From Komagataeibacter kakiaceti JCM 25156 (GTDB lineage Bacteria > Pseudomonadota > Alphaproteobacteria > Acetobacterales > Acetobacteraceae), in contig NZ_BAIO01000112.1 of the NCBI RefSeq assembly GCF_000613305.1, positions 1 to 6,263 on the forward strand: a stretch of DNA of 6,263 nucleotides. Reading direction: 5' to 3'. How positions within the stretch are numbered: the first letter of the stretch is position 1; each line of letters begins with the position of its first letter. Shown piece by piece: positions 1 to 5,891 of this stretch. The notes under the pieces are model-generated. The model saw only the letters and a program-made list of their open reading frames with translations, had not been told where the DNA came from and did not search any database. The translations under genes and the position numbers were made by a program.

Positions 1-1
1 C

Positions 2-866
2 CCGCACTGGGCCGATGTGGTGGAACGGGTGAGCGCCCCCCCGCCGGATGCGGGCCTGCCGCCGGGCGCGCAGGTGATGGGGATCATCAATGTCACCCCC
101 GACAGCTTCAGCGATGGCGGGCGGCATTACGATGTCTGGGCCGCGCTTGAGTCCATACAGCAGATGCACGCGGCCGGGTGCAGGCTGATCGATATTGGCG
201 GTGAAAGCACCCGCCCCGGCGCGCCTCCCGTCTGGGTGGAGGAAGAGTGGCGGCGGATCGGGCCGGTCATCATCGCCATGCGGGCGCGTTCCGCCCTGGA
301 TGACATGCGGATTTCCGTCGATACCCGGCAGGCGATGGTCATGGACCGCGCGCTGGCGGCCGGGGCCGACATCATCAACGATGTCTCGGCCCTGACATAT
401 GACCCGCAGGCCCGTGCGGTCGTGGCGCGGCATGGTTGCCCGGTCGTGCTCATGCACATGCGCGGCACGCCCGCAACCATGGGCCGGCACACGGTTTATG
501 AGGATGTCGCGGTGGATGTGACGCGGGAACTGCGCCAGCGCGTGGATGAAGCGGTTGCGGCGGGTATCGCGCGCACGCGCATACTGGTTGACCCCGGCAT
601 CGGCTTCGCCAAGACCTTTCGGGCAATATGGAGCTTCTGTCGCGCCTGCCGCTGCTGGCGAACCTTGGCTGCCGGGTGCTGCTCGGGGTCTCACGCAAGC
701 GGATGATTGGCGAGATCGGTCACGAACCGATGCGGCCCGGCGCGATCCGGGCACCATCGCGGCCAGCCTGTCGGGGCTGATTTTTCCGGGCACCATAATA
801 CGGGTACACAACGTTCCAGCCATGATGCAGGCCCTGCGAGTCAGAGAGGGGCTGGATCGGTCATGA
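2..866 (+). CDS. folP: Dihydropteroate synthase, 5'-truncated by the window, two apparent one-base frameshifts
   Basis: Dihydropteroate synthase joins 6-hydroxymethyl-dihydropterin pyrophosphate to p-aminobenzoate in cytoplasmic folate synthesis. Family motifs appear in order: GIINVTPDSFSDGG, GESTRPGA, ISVDTRQ, IINDVSAL, VLMHMRGTPATM, DPGIGFAKT, GVSRKRMIGEIG and a C-terminal IIRVHNV. They lie in three successive frames. The first break is at the ggg of 621-623; adding one g gives GFAKTFRGNMELLSRL. The second is at the g of 729; adding one g gives GHEPDAARRDPGTIAASL. The last frame ends with TGA at 864-866. A GTG at 17 could start a protein of about 283 residues after repair, close to the usual size. 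However, the frame stays open to the window edge and reads like the longer N-terminal extension I recall in related alphaproteobacteria, so the start is probably outside. The glmM start lies 51 bp downstream. Identity is very secure; the true 5' end is not. Confidence 0.95.
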
Positions 867-917
867 CAGGTAAGGTAGGTCGTGTAAGACCAGAATGCAT
901 CCGGAGACCCCCCAGTA

Positions 918-2274
918 ATGGTAAAAACGAGAAAGCTGTTCGGCACTGATGGAATCCGGGGCACCGCCAACCGTTTTCCCATGACCGTCGAAGTGGCGCA
1001 GAAGCTGGGGCAGGCCGCGGGGCTGCATTTCAGGCAGGGCGCGCGCCGCCACAGTGTCCTGCTGGGCAAGGATACGCGCCTGTCGGGCTACATGATCGAA
1101 TGCGCGCTGGTGTCCGGTTTCCTGTCCGCCGGGATGGATGTGACGCTGGTGGGGCCGATGCCGACCCCGGCCATCGCCATGCTGACGCGCTCGCTGCGGG
1201 CGGATCTGGGGGTCATGATCTCGGCTTCCCACAACCCGTATGGGGATAACGGGATCAAGCTGTTCGGTCCCGACGGGTTCAAGCTGTCGGATGAAACGGA
1301 AGCCGGGATCGAGGCGACCATGAACTCGGATCTGGAGGGCAGGCTGGCCGCTCCCGACCAGATCGGTCGCGCCTCCCGGCTGAACGATGCGGCGGGCCGG
1401 TATGTGGAAAGCGCCAAATCCTCCTTTCCACGCGGTCTGCGGCTGGACGGGCTGCGCATTGTCATCGACTGCGCCAATGGCGCCGCCTACCGCGTCGCGC
1501 CCACCGCGCTGTGGGAACTGGGGGCGGAGGTCGTGCGCATCGGGTGTGACCCCAACGGCGTCAACATCAACGAAGGCTGTGGCTCCACCCGGCCCGAGGC
1601 CCTGTGCGCGGCGGTGCTGCACCATCGGGCCGATATCGGCATCGCCTGGATGGTGATGCCGACCGTGTGCTGATTTCCGATGAAAAGGGCCATCTGGTCG
1701 ATGGCGACCAGATCCTCGCCTCATCTCCAAGTCATGGGCGCGGCAGGGGCGGCTGTCCAGTCGGTATATCGTGGCCACGGTCATGTCCAACATGGGGCTG
1801 GAGCGGTATCTGGAATCGCAGGGTCTGGAACTGGCGCGCACGGCGGTGGGAGATCGCTACGTGGTCGAGAAGATGCGCGAACTCGGCGCGAATATCGGGG
1901 GGGAGCAGTCCGGCCATATGGTGCTGTCCGATTTCGCCACCACGGGGGATGGTCTGGTGGCCGCCCTTCAGGTTCTGGCCGAGGTGGTGGAGACGGGCCG
2001 CCCCGCCAGTGAAGTCTGCACCCTGTTCCAGCCATATCCACAATTATTGCGCAATATCCGCTTTGCGGGGAAAAGCCCGCTGCATGATCCGCAGGTGCAT
2101 GAAGCCCGCGCGGCGGCCGAGACGCGGCTGGGTACGCAGGGCCGCCTGCTGCTGCGGGAAAGCGGAACCGAGCCGCTGGTCCGTGTCATGGTGGAAGCCG
2201 AGGATGAAGCGCTGGTAAAGGAAGTGGTCGAGACCATGTGCGAGTCCATCAGCGCCATCCAGATGGCGGGCTGA
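918..2274 (+). CDS. glmM: Phosphoglucosamine mutase with two apparent one-base frameshifts
   Basis: GlmM converts glucosamine-6-phosphate to glucosamine-1-phosphate for UDP-GlcNAc, and so for peptidoglycan and LPS. The ATG at 918 opens [15 protein letters not shown], the standard family start. GKDTR lies at residues 50-54. The phosphoserine loop SASHNP has its catalytic serine at 104, equivalent to E. coli Ser102. The frame breaks at cc 1645-1646, just before the metal-binding loop; one extra c restores [10 protein letters not shown], with the Asp cluster at 245-249. It breaks again at cc 1719-1720; one extra c restores [19 protein letters not shown]. The rest is intact: GGEQSGH near 328-334 and the phosphate-binding [11 protein letters not shown] from 414. 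Repaired length is 452 residues, normal for the family. A GGAG at 903-906 is a distant ribosome-binding site. glmM follows folP as in many bacteria, and three bases separate its stop from thiD, suggesting one transcript. Both breaks look like sequence errors, since this enzyme is normally essential. Confidence 0.96.
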
Positions 2275-2277
2275 GCC

Positions 2278-3080
2278 ATGCGCGGGCGCATTCTCATCAT
2301 GGCGGGCAGCGACAGCGGCGGCGGCGCGGGGATTCAGGCGGATATCAAGGCCGTCACCATGCTGGGTGGCTTCGCCATGACGGCGGTAACGGCGCTGACG
2401 GCGCAGAACACCCTGGGCGTGCACGATGTCATGGCGGTGCCGCCCGGCTTTGTCGTGGCCCAGATGCGCTGCGTCATGGACGATCTGGGGGTTGACGCTT
2501 CAAGAGCGGGATGCTGGACCAGGCGGTGGTGATCGAGGCCATTGCCGACGTGCTGCGCACCGCTCCCGATATTCCCTACGTGCTTGACCCCGTCATGGTG
2601 GCGAAAGGCGGGGCGGCCCTGCTGCATGACAGCGCGCTGACCACGCTGCGCAAATATCTGTTACCGCTCGCCACGGTGCTGACCCCCAATCTGCCGGAAG
2701 CCGAAGCCCTGCTGGGGCGTTCGGTTACACAGCGCGGCGACATGCTTGCGGCGGCCCGTGACCTGCTGGCGCTCGGCCCCCGCGCGGTCCTGCTCAAGGG
2801 GGGGCATATGGCGGGTGATGAACTGGTGGATGTACTGGTTGAACAGGGCGGCGCGACTGAGGAATTCGTGAGTCGCCGCATCCACACCCGCCACACTCAT
2901 GGGACGGGCTGCACCCTGGCCAGCGCGATCGCGACCGGGCTGGGGCAGGGGATGGGACTGCGCGACGCGGTGCTGCGCGGGCGGGCCTATGTGCAGGCGG
3001 CCATTACAGCCGCGCCCGGTTATGGCGCGGGAGCTGGCCCCCTGAATCATGGTATTCAGGCCGGACAATGGAATAGTTAA
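2278..3080 (+). CDS. thiD: Hydroxymethylpyrimidine/phosphomethylpyrimidine kinase with one apparent frameshift
   Basis: ThiD phosphorylates 4-amino-5-hydroxymethyl-2-methylpyrimidine twice to make HMP-PP for thiamine phosphate synthesis. It is a ribokinase-fold cytoplasmic enzyme. The N-terminus has the signature MAGSDSGGGAGIQADIKA at residues 8-25. The frame breaks at tt 2499-2500; one extra t turns the garbled stretch into GVDAFKSGMLDQAVVIEA. Downstream are YVLDPVMVAKGG, LTPNLPEAEALLG, VLLKGGHM and the anion-hole/catalytic motif HTHGTGC, with Cys at residue 212 (E. coli Cys213). Repaired length is 267 residues, typical of ThiD. The start lies 3 bp after the glmM stop, which implies translational coupling or at least a shared transcript. 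The TAA stop at 3078-3080 lies inside a CtrA-like box. No convincing terminator follows, so some readthrough into the regulator downstream is possible. Confidence 0.95.
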
Positions 3081-3091
3081 CTGTCCTTTAA
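3077..3091. promoter_or_regulatory. Exact CtrA-type binding box, TTAA-N7-TTAA
   Basis: TTAA at 3077-3080, seven bases (ctgtcct), then TTAA at 3088-3091. This is the full consensus of the CtrA site known from Caulobacter and other alphaproteobacteria. It overlaps the thiD stop codon and lies about 126 bp upstream of the CtrA-like regulator start. I saw no other exact copy in the window. The match is observed directly; binding is inferred. The distance from the gene would fit either a distal promoter with a long leader or an auxiliary site. Confidence 0.55.
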
Positions 3092-3181
3092 AAAACAGGC
3101 GCTGCATATACATAAAATTCATGAGACAATCGTAACAGGCTATCAACTTTAGGTTGTTCATTAGTGATAACACACTTATAG

Positions 3182-3204
3182 GTAGATGAAGTGTAAATAT
3201 CTAC
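3182..3204 (+). repeat. Perfect 6-bp inverted repeat in the leader of the CtrA-like gene
   Basis: GTAGAT at 3182-3187 and ATCTAC at 3199-3204 are perfect reverse complements around an 11-base A+T-rich centre. The right arm ends 12 bases before the preferred ATG at 3217. The repeat could be an operator or a weak RNA hairpin near the ribosome-binding region. It sits in an A+T-rich stretch (about 3074-3205) that contrasts with the G+C-rich genes on both sides and probably holds the promoter, although no clear -35/-10 pair stands out. The best I can offer is TTGTTC at 3154 with TTATAG at 3176, which is poor. Confidence 0.4.
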
Positions 3205-3216
3205 TGGATGGTCGTT

Positions 3217-3942
3217 ATGCGGATTTTGCTTGTTGAGCCTAATGCCCGAAAAGCCCAGGAGACCACCCGGCATATGGAACGCGCCGGGTTCACAGTAGAT
3301 CATGTCGATACGGGGCATGATGCACTGGGAATGTTAAAATCCTATAACTATGACCTGGCCGTTATGGACATATGCATGCCGGACATGGATAGTTACGAGG
3401 TCATCCGCACCAGCCGCGTGGCGCGGGTGCCGACGCCGGTAATGATCCTGTCGGATGAAAGGGCCGCCACCGCCAAGGTGAAGGCGTTTTCCACCGGGGC
3501 GGATGATTATGTGACCCGGCCCTATGAATCCATGGAACTGACGGCGCGGATGCAGGCGATTGTCCGGCGCTCCAAGGGATATAGCGAGCCGACGCTGCGT
3601 GCCGGGCCGCTGGAACTGTGTCTCGATAGCCGGGAGGTCCGGGTCAAGGGCCGCAACGTGCATCTGACCGGCAAGGAATATGTCATCCTTGAACTGCTGC
3701 TGCTGCGCAAGGGCATGGTGCTGACCAAGGATGCTTTCCTGAACCACCTGTACGGCGGCATGGATGAACCGGAAATGAAGATCATTGACGTGTTCATCTG
3801 CAAACTGCGCAAGAAGCTGCAGCTTGCCGGGGCGGGTCAGCTTATCTCCACCGTGTGGGGGCAGGGATATGTCCTGCGGGAGGAAAACAGTTCCTTCACC
3901 CTGCCTTCAACCGAATCGGCCGTGCATATCCGGACGGGCTGA
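3217..3942 (+). CDS. CtrA-family response regulator with a degenerate receiver domain
   Basis: A two-domain OmpR/PhoB-type transcription regulator. The C-terminal winged helix contains HLTGKEY, then LTKDAFLNHLYGGMDEPE and KIIDVFICKLRKKL, then TVWGQGYVLREE. This is nearly the DNA-binding domain of CtrA, the alphaproteobacterial cell-cycle and motility regulator. I start at ATG 3217, not ATG 3208: it gives MRILLVE exactly as CtrA begins, puts the phospho-acceptor at Asp51 as in CtrA, and has ggatgg just upstream. The receiver is atypical. The acidic pair after Glu7 (Asp8-Asp9 in CtrA) is Pro8-Asn9, and the invariant Lys101 is Arg, in VTRPY. The protein is 241 residues, with a short tail after the wing. 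Mg2+ binding and phosphorylation switching are therefore probably weakened or lost (inference). An exact CtrA box lies upstream and a terminator downstream, so it probably forms its own unit. It could be a paralogue or the strain's diverged CtrA; the window cannot tell. Confidence 0.9.
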   Translation: MRILLVEPNARKAQETTRHMERAGFTVDHVDTGHDALGMLKSYNYDLAVMDICMPDMDSYEVIRTSRVARVPTPVMILSDERAATAKVKAFSTGADDYVTRPYESMELTARMQAIVRRSKGYSEPTLRAGPLELCLDSREVRVKGRNVHLTGKEYVILELLLLRKGMVLTKDAFLNHLYGGMDEPEMKIIDVFICKLRKKLQLAGAGQLISTVWGQGYVLREENSSFTLPSTESAVHIRTG

Positions 3943-3957
3943 AGACGGGCCTGCTTC

Positions 3958-4011
3958 CCTCTCCTTTCCCACGGTCGCGCGCGGGCGTTCCGTGGCGTGG
4001 GGCGGGAGAGG
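3958..4011 (+). repeat. Long interrupted GC-rich hairpin just after the regulator gene
   Basis: The outer arms CCTCTCC (3958-3964) and GGAGAGG (4005-4011) pair perfectly. After a symmetric 3x3 internal loop, CCCACG (3968-3973) pairs with CGTGGG (3996-4001). That makes 13 base pairs enclosing a 22-base GC-rich loop. A second copy of the 3' inner arm, CCGTGG (3990-3995), could compete. It begins 16 bases after the stop codon. It may be a 3'-UTR stabilising structure or a dispersed palindromic element; no T-run follows, so it is not itself a standard terminator. Confidence 0.5.
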
Positions 4012-4015
4012 ACAT

Positions 4016-4036
4016 CCGGCCGACAGGTGGGGCCGG
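4016..4036 (+). repeat. 6-bp GC hairpin
   Basis: CCGGCC (4016-4021) and GGCCGG (4031-4036) are perfect reverse complements around a 9-base loop. The repeat sits between the long hairpin and the terminator. In DNA this G+C-rich a six-base match can arise by chance, so it gains weight only from its place in a row of hairpins. Confidence 0.35.
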
Positions 4037-4049
4037 GCACAAAAGAAAA

Positions 4050-4087
4050 TGGCAGGTTCCCCAAACCGGGAAACCTGCCAAGTTTTT
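4050..4087 (+). terminator. Rho-independent terminator of the CtrA-like regulator gene
   Basis: TGGCAGGTT (4050-4058) pairs with AACCTGCCA (4072-4080). One mismatch separates this from an inner CCC/GGG pairing, and the stem is followed by ag and TTTTT at 4083-4087. The A-rich stretch before the stem (4041-4049) would give a U-rich tail on the other strand, so it could also stop minus-strand transcription. It most likely ends the regulator transcript about 110 bases after the stop codon. Confidence 0.85.
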
Positions 4088-4103
4088 AAAGTGATGATTC
4101 GAT

Positions 4104-4137
4104 GTGCGATGCCCCCATCGCGTTACTTTTATCGCAC
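4104..4137 (+). repeat. Two mutually exclusive hairpins sharing one arm
   Basis: GCGATG (4106-4111) pairs with CATCGC (4116-4121) around a CCCC loop and is followed by a T-rich gttactttt. The overlapping arm GTGCGAT (4104-4110) pairs equally well with ATCGCAC (4131-4137), so only one stem can form at a time. The first stem with its T-rich tail could be a second, weak terminator. The switch-like arrangement is seen in the sequence; any regulatory role is speculation. Confidence 0.4.
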
Positions 4138-4273
4138 CCTCCCCCCTTGACCGAACATGAGGTAAATCAAACTTCGGAAGAATAATGCGGATGTTTTTTC
4201 CGTCGCATCTTTATTCCGTTCCCGTGATGGGACAGGATGCCGGGATCAACACGATGGAAACAGGCAGCAGGCA

Positions 4274-4717
4274 ATGGGTAAGAGAACAGCGTTAAGGCAT
4301 TTATATACGAGTGGTGCGCTGCTGCTTGCCGCGACGACCGGACTGACCGCGTGCGAGAGCCTGCATGACCGGATTGTGGACAAGGAAAACAGCCTGGCCG
4401 CGGCCGGCTTTGTCGTGCGCCCCGCCAACAATCCGGAACGGCAGATGATGTTGCAGAAGCTGCCCCCCAACAAATTTCTTCAGAAATCGTTCGGGGATCA
4501 CATGCTCTACATCTATTCCGATCCGAAGGTATGCAACTGCCTGTATGTAGGGAACCAGGCGGCTTACGGGCGCTACATGTCCTATGTGCAGGCGCAGAAC
4601 CTGGCGGACCAGCAGCAGATGACGGCCGATATGTACCAGGATGCCTCATGGAACTGGGGCATGTGGGGCTGGGGTGGCGGCTGGGGCGGTGGCCCGTGGG
4701 GCGGCGGCTGGTGGTAA
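4274..4717 (+). CDS. Small lipoprotein with a CxC motif and a Trp/Gly-rich tail
   Basis: A 147-residue protein with a lipoprotein signal peptide: basic MGKRTALRH, a hydrophobic stretch around residues 14-23, then the lipobox LTAC with the lipidated Cys at 27. The mature N-terminus is ESLHDR, without Asp at +2, so sorting to the outer membrane is plausible. The middle (AAAGFVVRPANNPERQ and DPKVCNCLYVGNQAAYGRY, with Cys87 and Cys89) resembles a conserved uncharacterised proteobacterial family that I recall but cannot name. The last 22 residues contain 8 Trp and 11 Gly. The ATG at 4274 is the only start that keeps the signal peptide compact; ribosome-binding purines upstream are weak. It is preceded by a terminator and converges on the next gene, so it is probably monocistronic. 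Function is unknown. An envelope role is inferred from the lipobox; CxC could bind metal or form a disulfide. Confidence 0.85.
   Translation: MGKRTALRHLYTSGALLLAATTGLTACESLHDRIVDKENSLAAAGFVVRPANNPERQMMLQKLPPNKFLQKSFGDHMLYIYSDPKVCNCLYVGNQAAYGRYMSYVQAQNLADQQQMTADMYQDASWNWGMWGWGGGWGGGPWGGGWW
4649..4714 (+). repeat. Low-complexity Trp/Gly-coding tract
   Basis: The 3' end of the lipoprotein gene is a run of TGG and GGN codons, with G-rich units such as ggctggggcggtgg repeated imperfectly. It encodes W-N-W-G-M-W-G-W, then GGGW-type repeats ending in WW. Such a tract is prone to slippage, so tail length may vary between strains. It stops 22 bases before the end of the convergent gene. Confidence 0.7.
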
Positions 4718-4736
4718 GGCACGCGCGCATGCGTTC

Positions 4737-4976
4737 CTACTGCTTGGGGCGGTGGTCGGCATAGACCACCATCTGCCATGCCTCCTGCGTGCCTGCACGG
4801 TGCGGGTGGGCATGGATGGGGGGCAGGAGCTGCCCCTCGCTCACGGCTGTTTCCACCCCGCAGCCCACGCAGCGGTAAATACCTGAATGGGGGGCGACGG
4901 TACGGGGAGGATGGATCTTGTCGAATTCAGGATCGGTCCACGTATCGATAAACTGTGCGGACTGGTACAGAGCCAT
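4737..4976 (-). CDS. Small putative zinc-binding protein ('protein L'-like)
   Basis: A 79-residue protein without signal peptide or membrane segment, so probably cytoplasmic. Its core is APHSGIYRCVGCGVE followed by LLPPIHAHPHR. Cys36 and Cys39 form a CxxC knuckle, and His55, His57 and His59 could complete a zinc site. The layout (MALYQ..., then HSGIYRC-xx-CG, then PP-x-H-x-H) matches a small conserved proteobacterial family that I recall annotated only as 'protein L'; its function is unknown to me. The frame is open upstream to 5048, but I choose the ATG at 4976. It begins with the family-like MALYQSAQF and has GGAG at 4983-4986 with a 6-base spacer. The 3' end converges on the lipoprotein gene with only 19 bp between, and no strong terminator is visible there. 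A direct role in gene control or metal handling cannot be claimed. Confidence 0.8.
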   Translation of the reverse strand: MALYQSAQFIDTWTDPEFDKIHPPRTVAPHSGIYRCVGCGVETAVSEGQLLPPIHAHPHRAGTQEAWQMVVYADHRPKQ

Positions 4977-5145
4977 CCCGTTCTCCATAGTTTCCCATCG
5001 GTTGCCATACGTGGATTCAGAGCCGCAGGCCCCCGGTCCCGCACGCATGGGCTGTTACGCCACCATGTGCAGTACCGGCCCGTGAGTCTGGCCCCGGATC
5101 ATGCCACAGGCAACGGATCCGGTCAGGGGAAATTACAGGATCGGG

Positions 5146-5180
5146 TGGATAATTAAATTGATGCAGCCCCTAATCAGGGG
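5146..5180 (-). terminator. Possible weak terminator after the secreted-protein gene
   Basis: On the minus strand CCCCT (5180-5176) pairs with AGGGG (5171-5167) around a 4-base loop. The stem overlaps the TAG stop codon at 5172-5170. The sequence that follows on that strand (5166 down to 5146) is A+T-rich with short T runs, not a clean T-tract. It may end the minus-strand transcript before the 'protein L'-like gene. The rest of 4977-5169 shows no gene and no clear promoter. Confidence 0.35.
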
Positions 5181-5789
5181 AGCGGAGCGTGAGTGACTGA
5201 TCAATTGTCTGTGTCACGATGGCGTTCAGCCCGCCATGCGCCGCCACCCACTGGAACGGGTCGGTATCGTTATTGAATGTCGGGTCAAGCTGGTCGTCAT
5301 GAACCGTGCCATAGGCCTGAAAATACATGTCGGGCCGGGCGGGGATGGTGTCCATCGTCCATGTCCAGTCAGCCGACAGCACGGCCGTCGCGCCAACCGT
5401 GGCGCAGGGGCGGGCGTGTGACAGGGTTACGGCATCCGTGGTCATGAGGGCGGCCTGCGGGCGGTGATAGCTGGAATCGCCGCCAATGTCCTCCATCTGG
5501 AGCAGCCGCCTGCGGGCTTCTTCCGCCGGGGGCACATCGCGCCAGCCATCCCCATCCGGCGCGGCATGGCGCGGTCGAGCGGATCGGAAGCCGGGCCGAA
5601 GGCATGTCCGGCGTAATTCAGCACCGTTCCGGCAGGCACATGTACGGGTTGCCGTACCGGCGTGTCCTGCACGAAGCTGTCTTCCACCGTATGGCGTTCC
5701 AGACAGAGCCGGATCGCGCCACCACCCGCCCATGCGGGCTGTGACAGGAGGGCGAGAGACACGCAGGCGGCCCCAAGCCGGGCCGCCAT
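5170..5789 (-). CDS. Secreted/periplasmic protein of unknown function, one apparent frameshift
   Basis: I do not recognise this protein. The N-terminal frame starts at ATG 5789 with a classical Sec signal peptide: MAAR, a hydrophobic LGAACVSLALLS, then a likely cut after AWA at residue 21 (AWA/GGG). An earlier ATG at 5864 would give a 25-residue Arg-rich lead with no ribosome-binding site, so I reject it. The mature part runs RLCLERHTVEDSFVQDTP and VPAGTVLNYAGHAFGP, then the frame fails. The continuation (WRDVPPAEEARRRLLQMEDI, later DMYFQAYGTVHDD and DPTFNNDTDPFQWVAAHGG, ending in LTLRSPD) lies one frame over. One missing base between about 5541 and 5590 explains this, for example next to 5556-5557, giving DRAMPRRDGDGWRDV. 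Repaired length is about 206 residues with two cysteines in the mature part. It lies 102 bp downstream of the YfdX-like gene on the same strand, probably co-transcribed. A periplasmic location is inferred from the signal peptide only. Confidence 0.7.
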
Positions 5790-5891
5790 GCGCCATCCGC
5801 CCCGTATGGGCCGGTTACACCGCCCCCCGCTGGGGGAGACGGTGGCGGGTAGCCGATGCCGCATGAGGAAGGACCGGAATCCGGCCGGTTA

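Larger units (their letters stand above)
3943..4273. other. 331-bp non-coding gap rich in inverted repeats
   Basis: No credible gene lies between the CtrA-like regulator and the lipoprotein gene. The left part (to about 4040) is very G+C-rich and holds two hairpins. The centre holds a strong terminator, then a pair of alternative hairpins. The right part (4140-4273) turns A+T-richer and should contain the lipoprotein promoter. TTGACC at 4147-4152 resembles a -35 element, but no -10 box sits at the correct distance. Other short inverted repeats there are CCGAA/TTCGG (4151-4155 and 4173-4177) and ATGCG/CGCAT (4184-4188 and 4204-4208). Confidence 0.6.

Noticed and set aside
882..895. GGTC-N6-GACC inverted repeat between folP and glmM as a regulatory site
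   Set aside because: Four-base arms are expected by chance in this sequence, and the genes appear co-transcribed.
861..1841. Long open frame (326 codons) on the minus strand opposite glmM
   Set aside because: It is antisense to an unmistakable glmM, has Arg/His/Pro/Gly-rich composition typical of a shadow frame in high-G+C DNA, and shows no domain or ribosome-binding site.
2..3080. folP, glmM and thiD as true pseudogenes or programmed frameshift genes
   Set aside because: Five same-direction one-base losses without slippery heptamers or stimulatory structures, in normally essential genes with otherwise perfect motifs, fit sequencing error better.
3081..3098. CTGT...ACAG hairpin after thiD as a terminator
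   Set aside because: Only four base pairs and no T-run afterwards.
2661..3318. Minus-strand open frames running across the thiD end and the A+T-rich leader
   Set aside because: They overlap thiD or the regulator, match no family I know, and the part in the A+T-rich leader looks like promoter DNA.
4147..4175. TTGACC as the -35 of a sigma-70 promoter for the lipoprotein gene
   Set aside because: No acceptable -10 element at 16-18 bp spacing, so it is mentioned only as a possibility.
4167..4730. 187-codon minus-strand frame opposite the lipoprotein gene
   Set aside because: Low-complexity Pro/Ser/Arg translation complementary to the Trp/Gly tract; the plus-strand frame has a lipobox and a conserved core.
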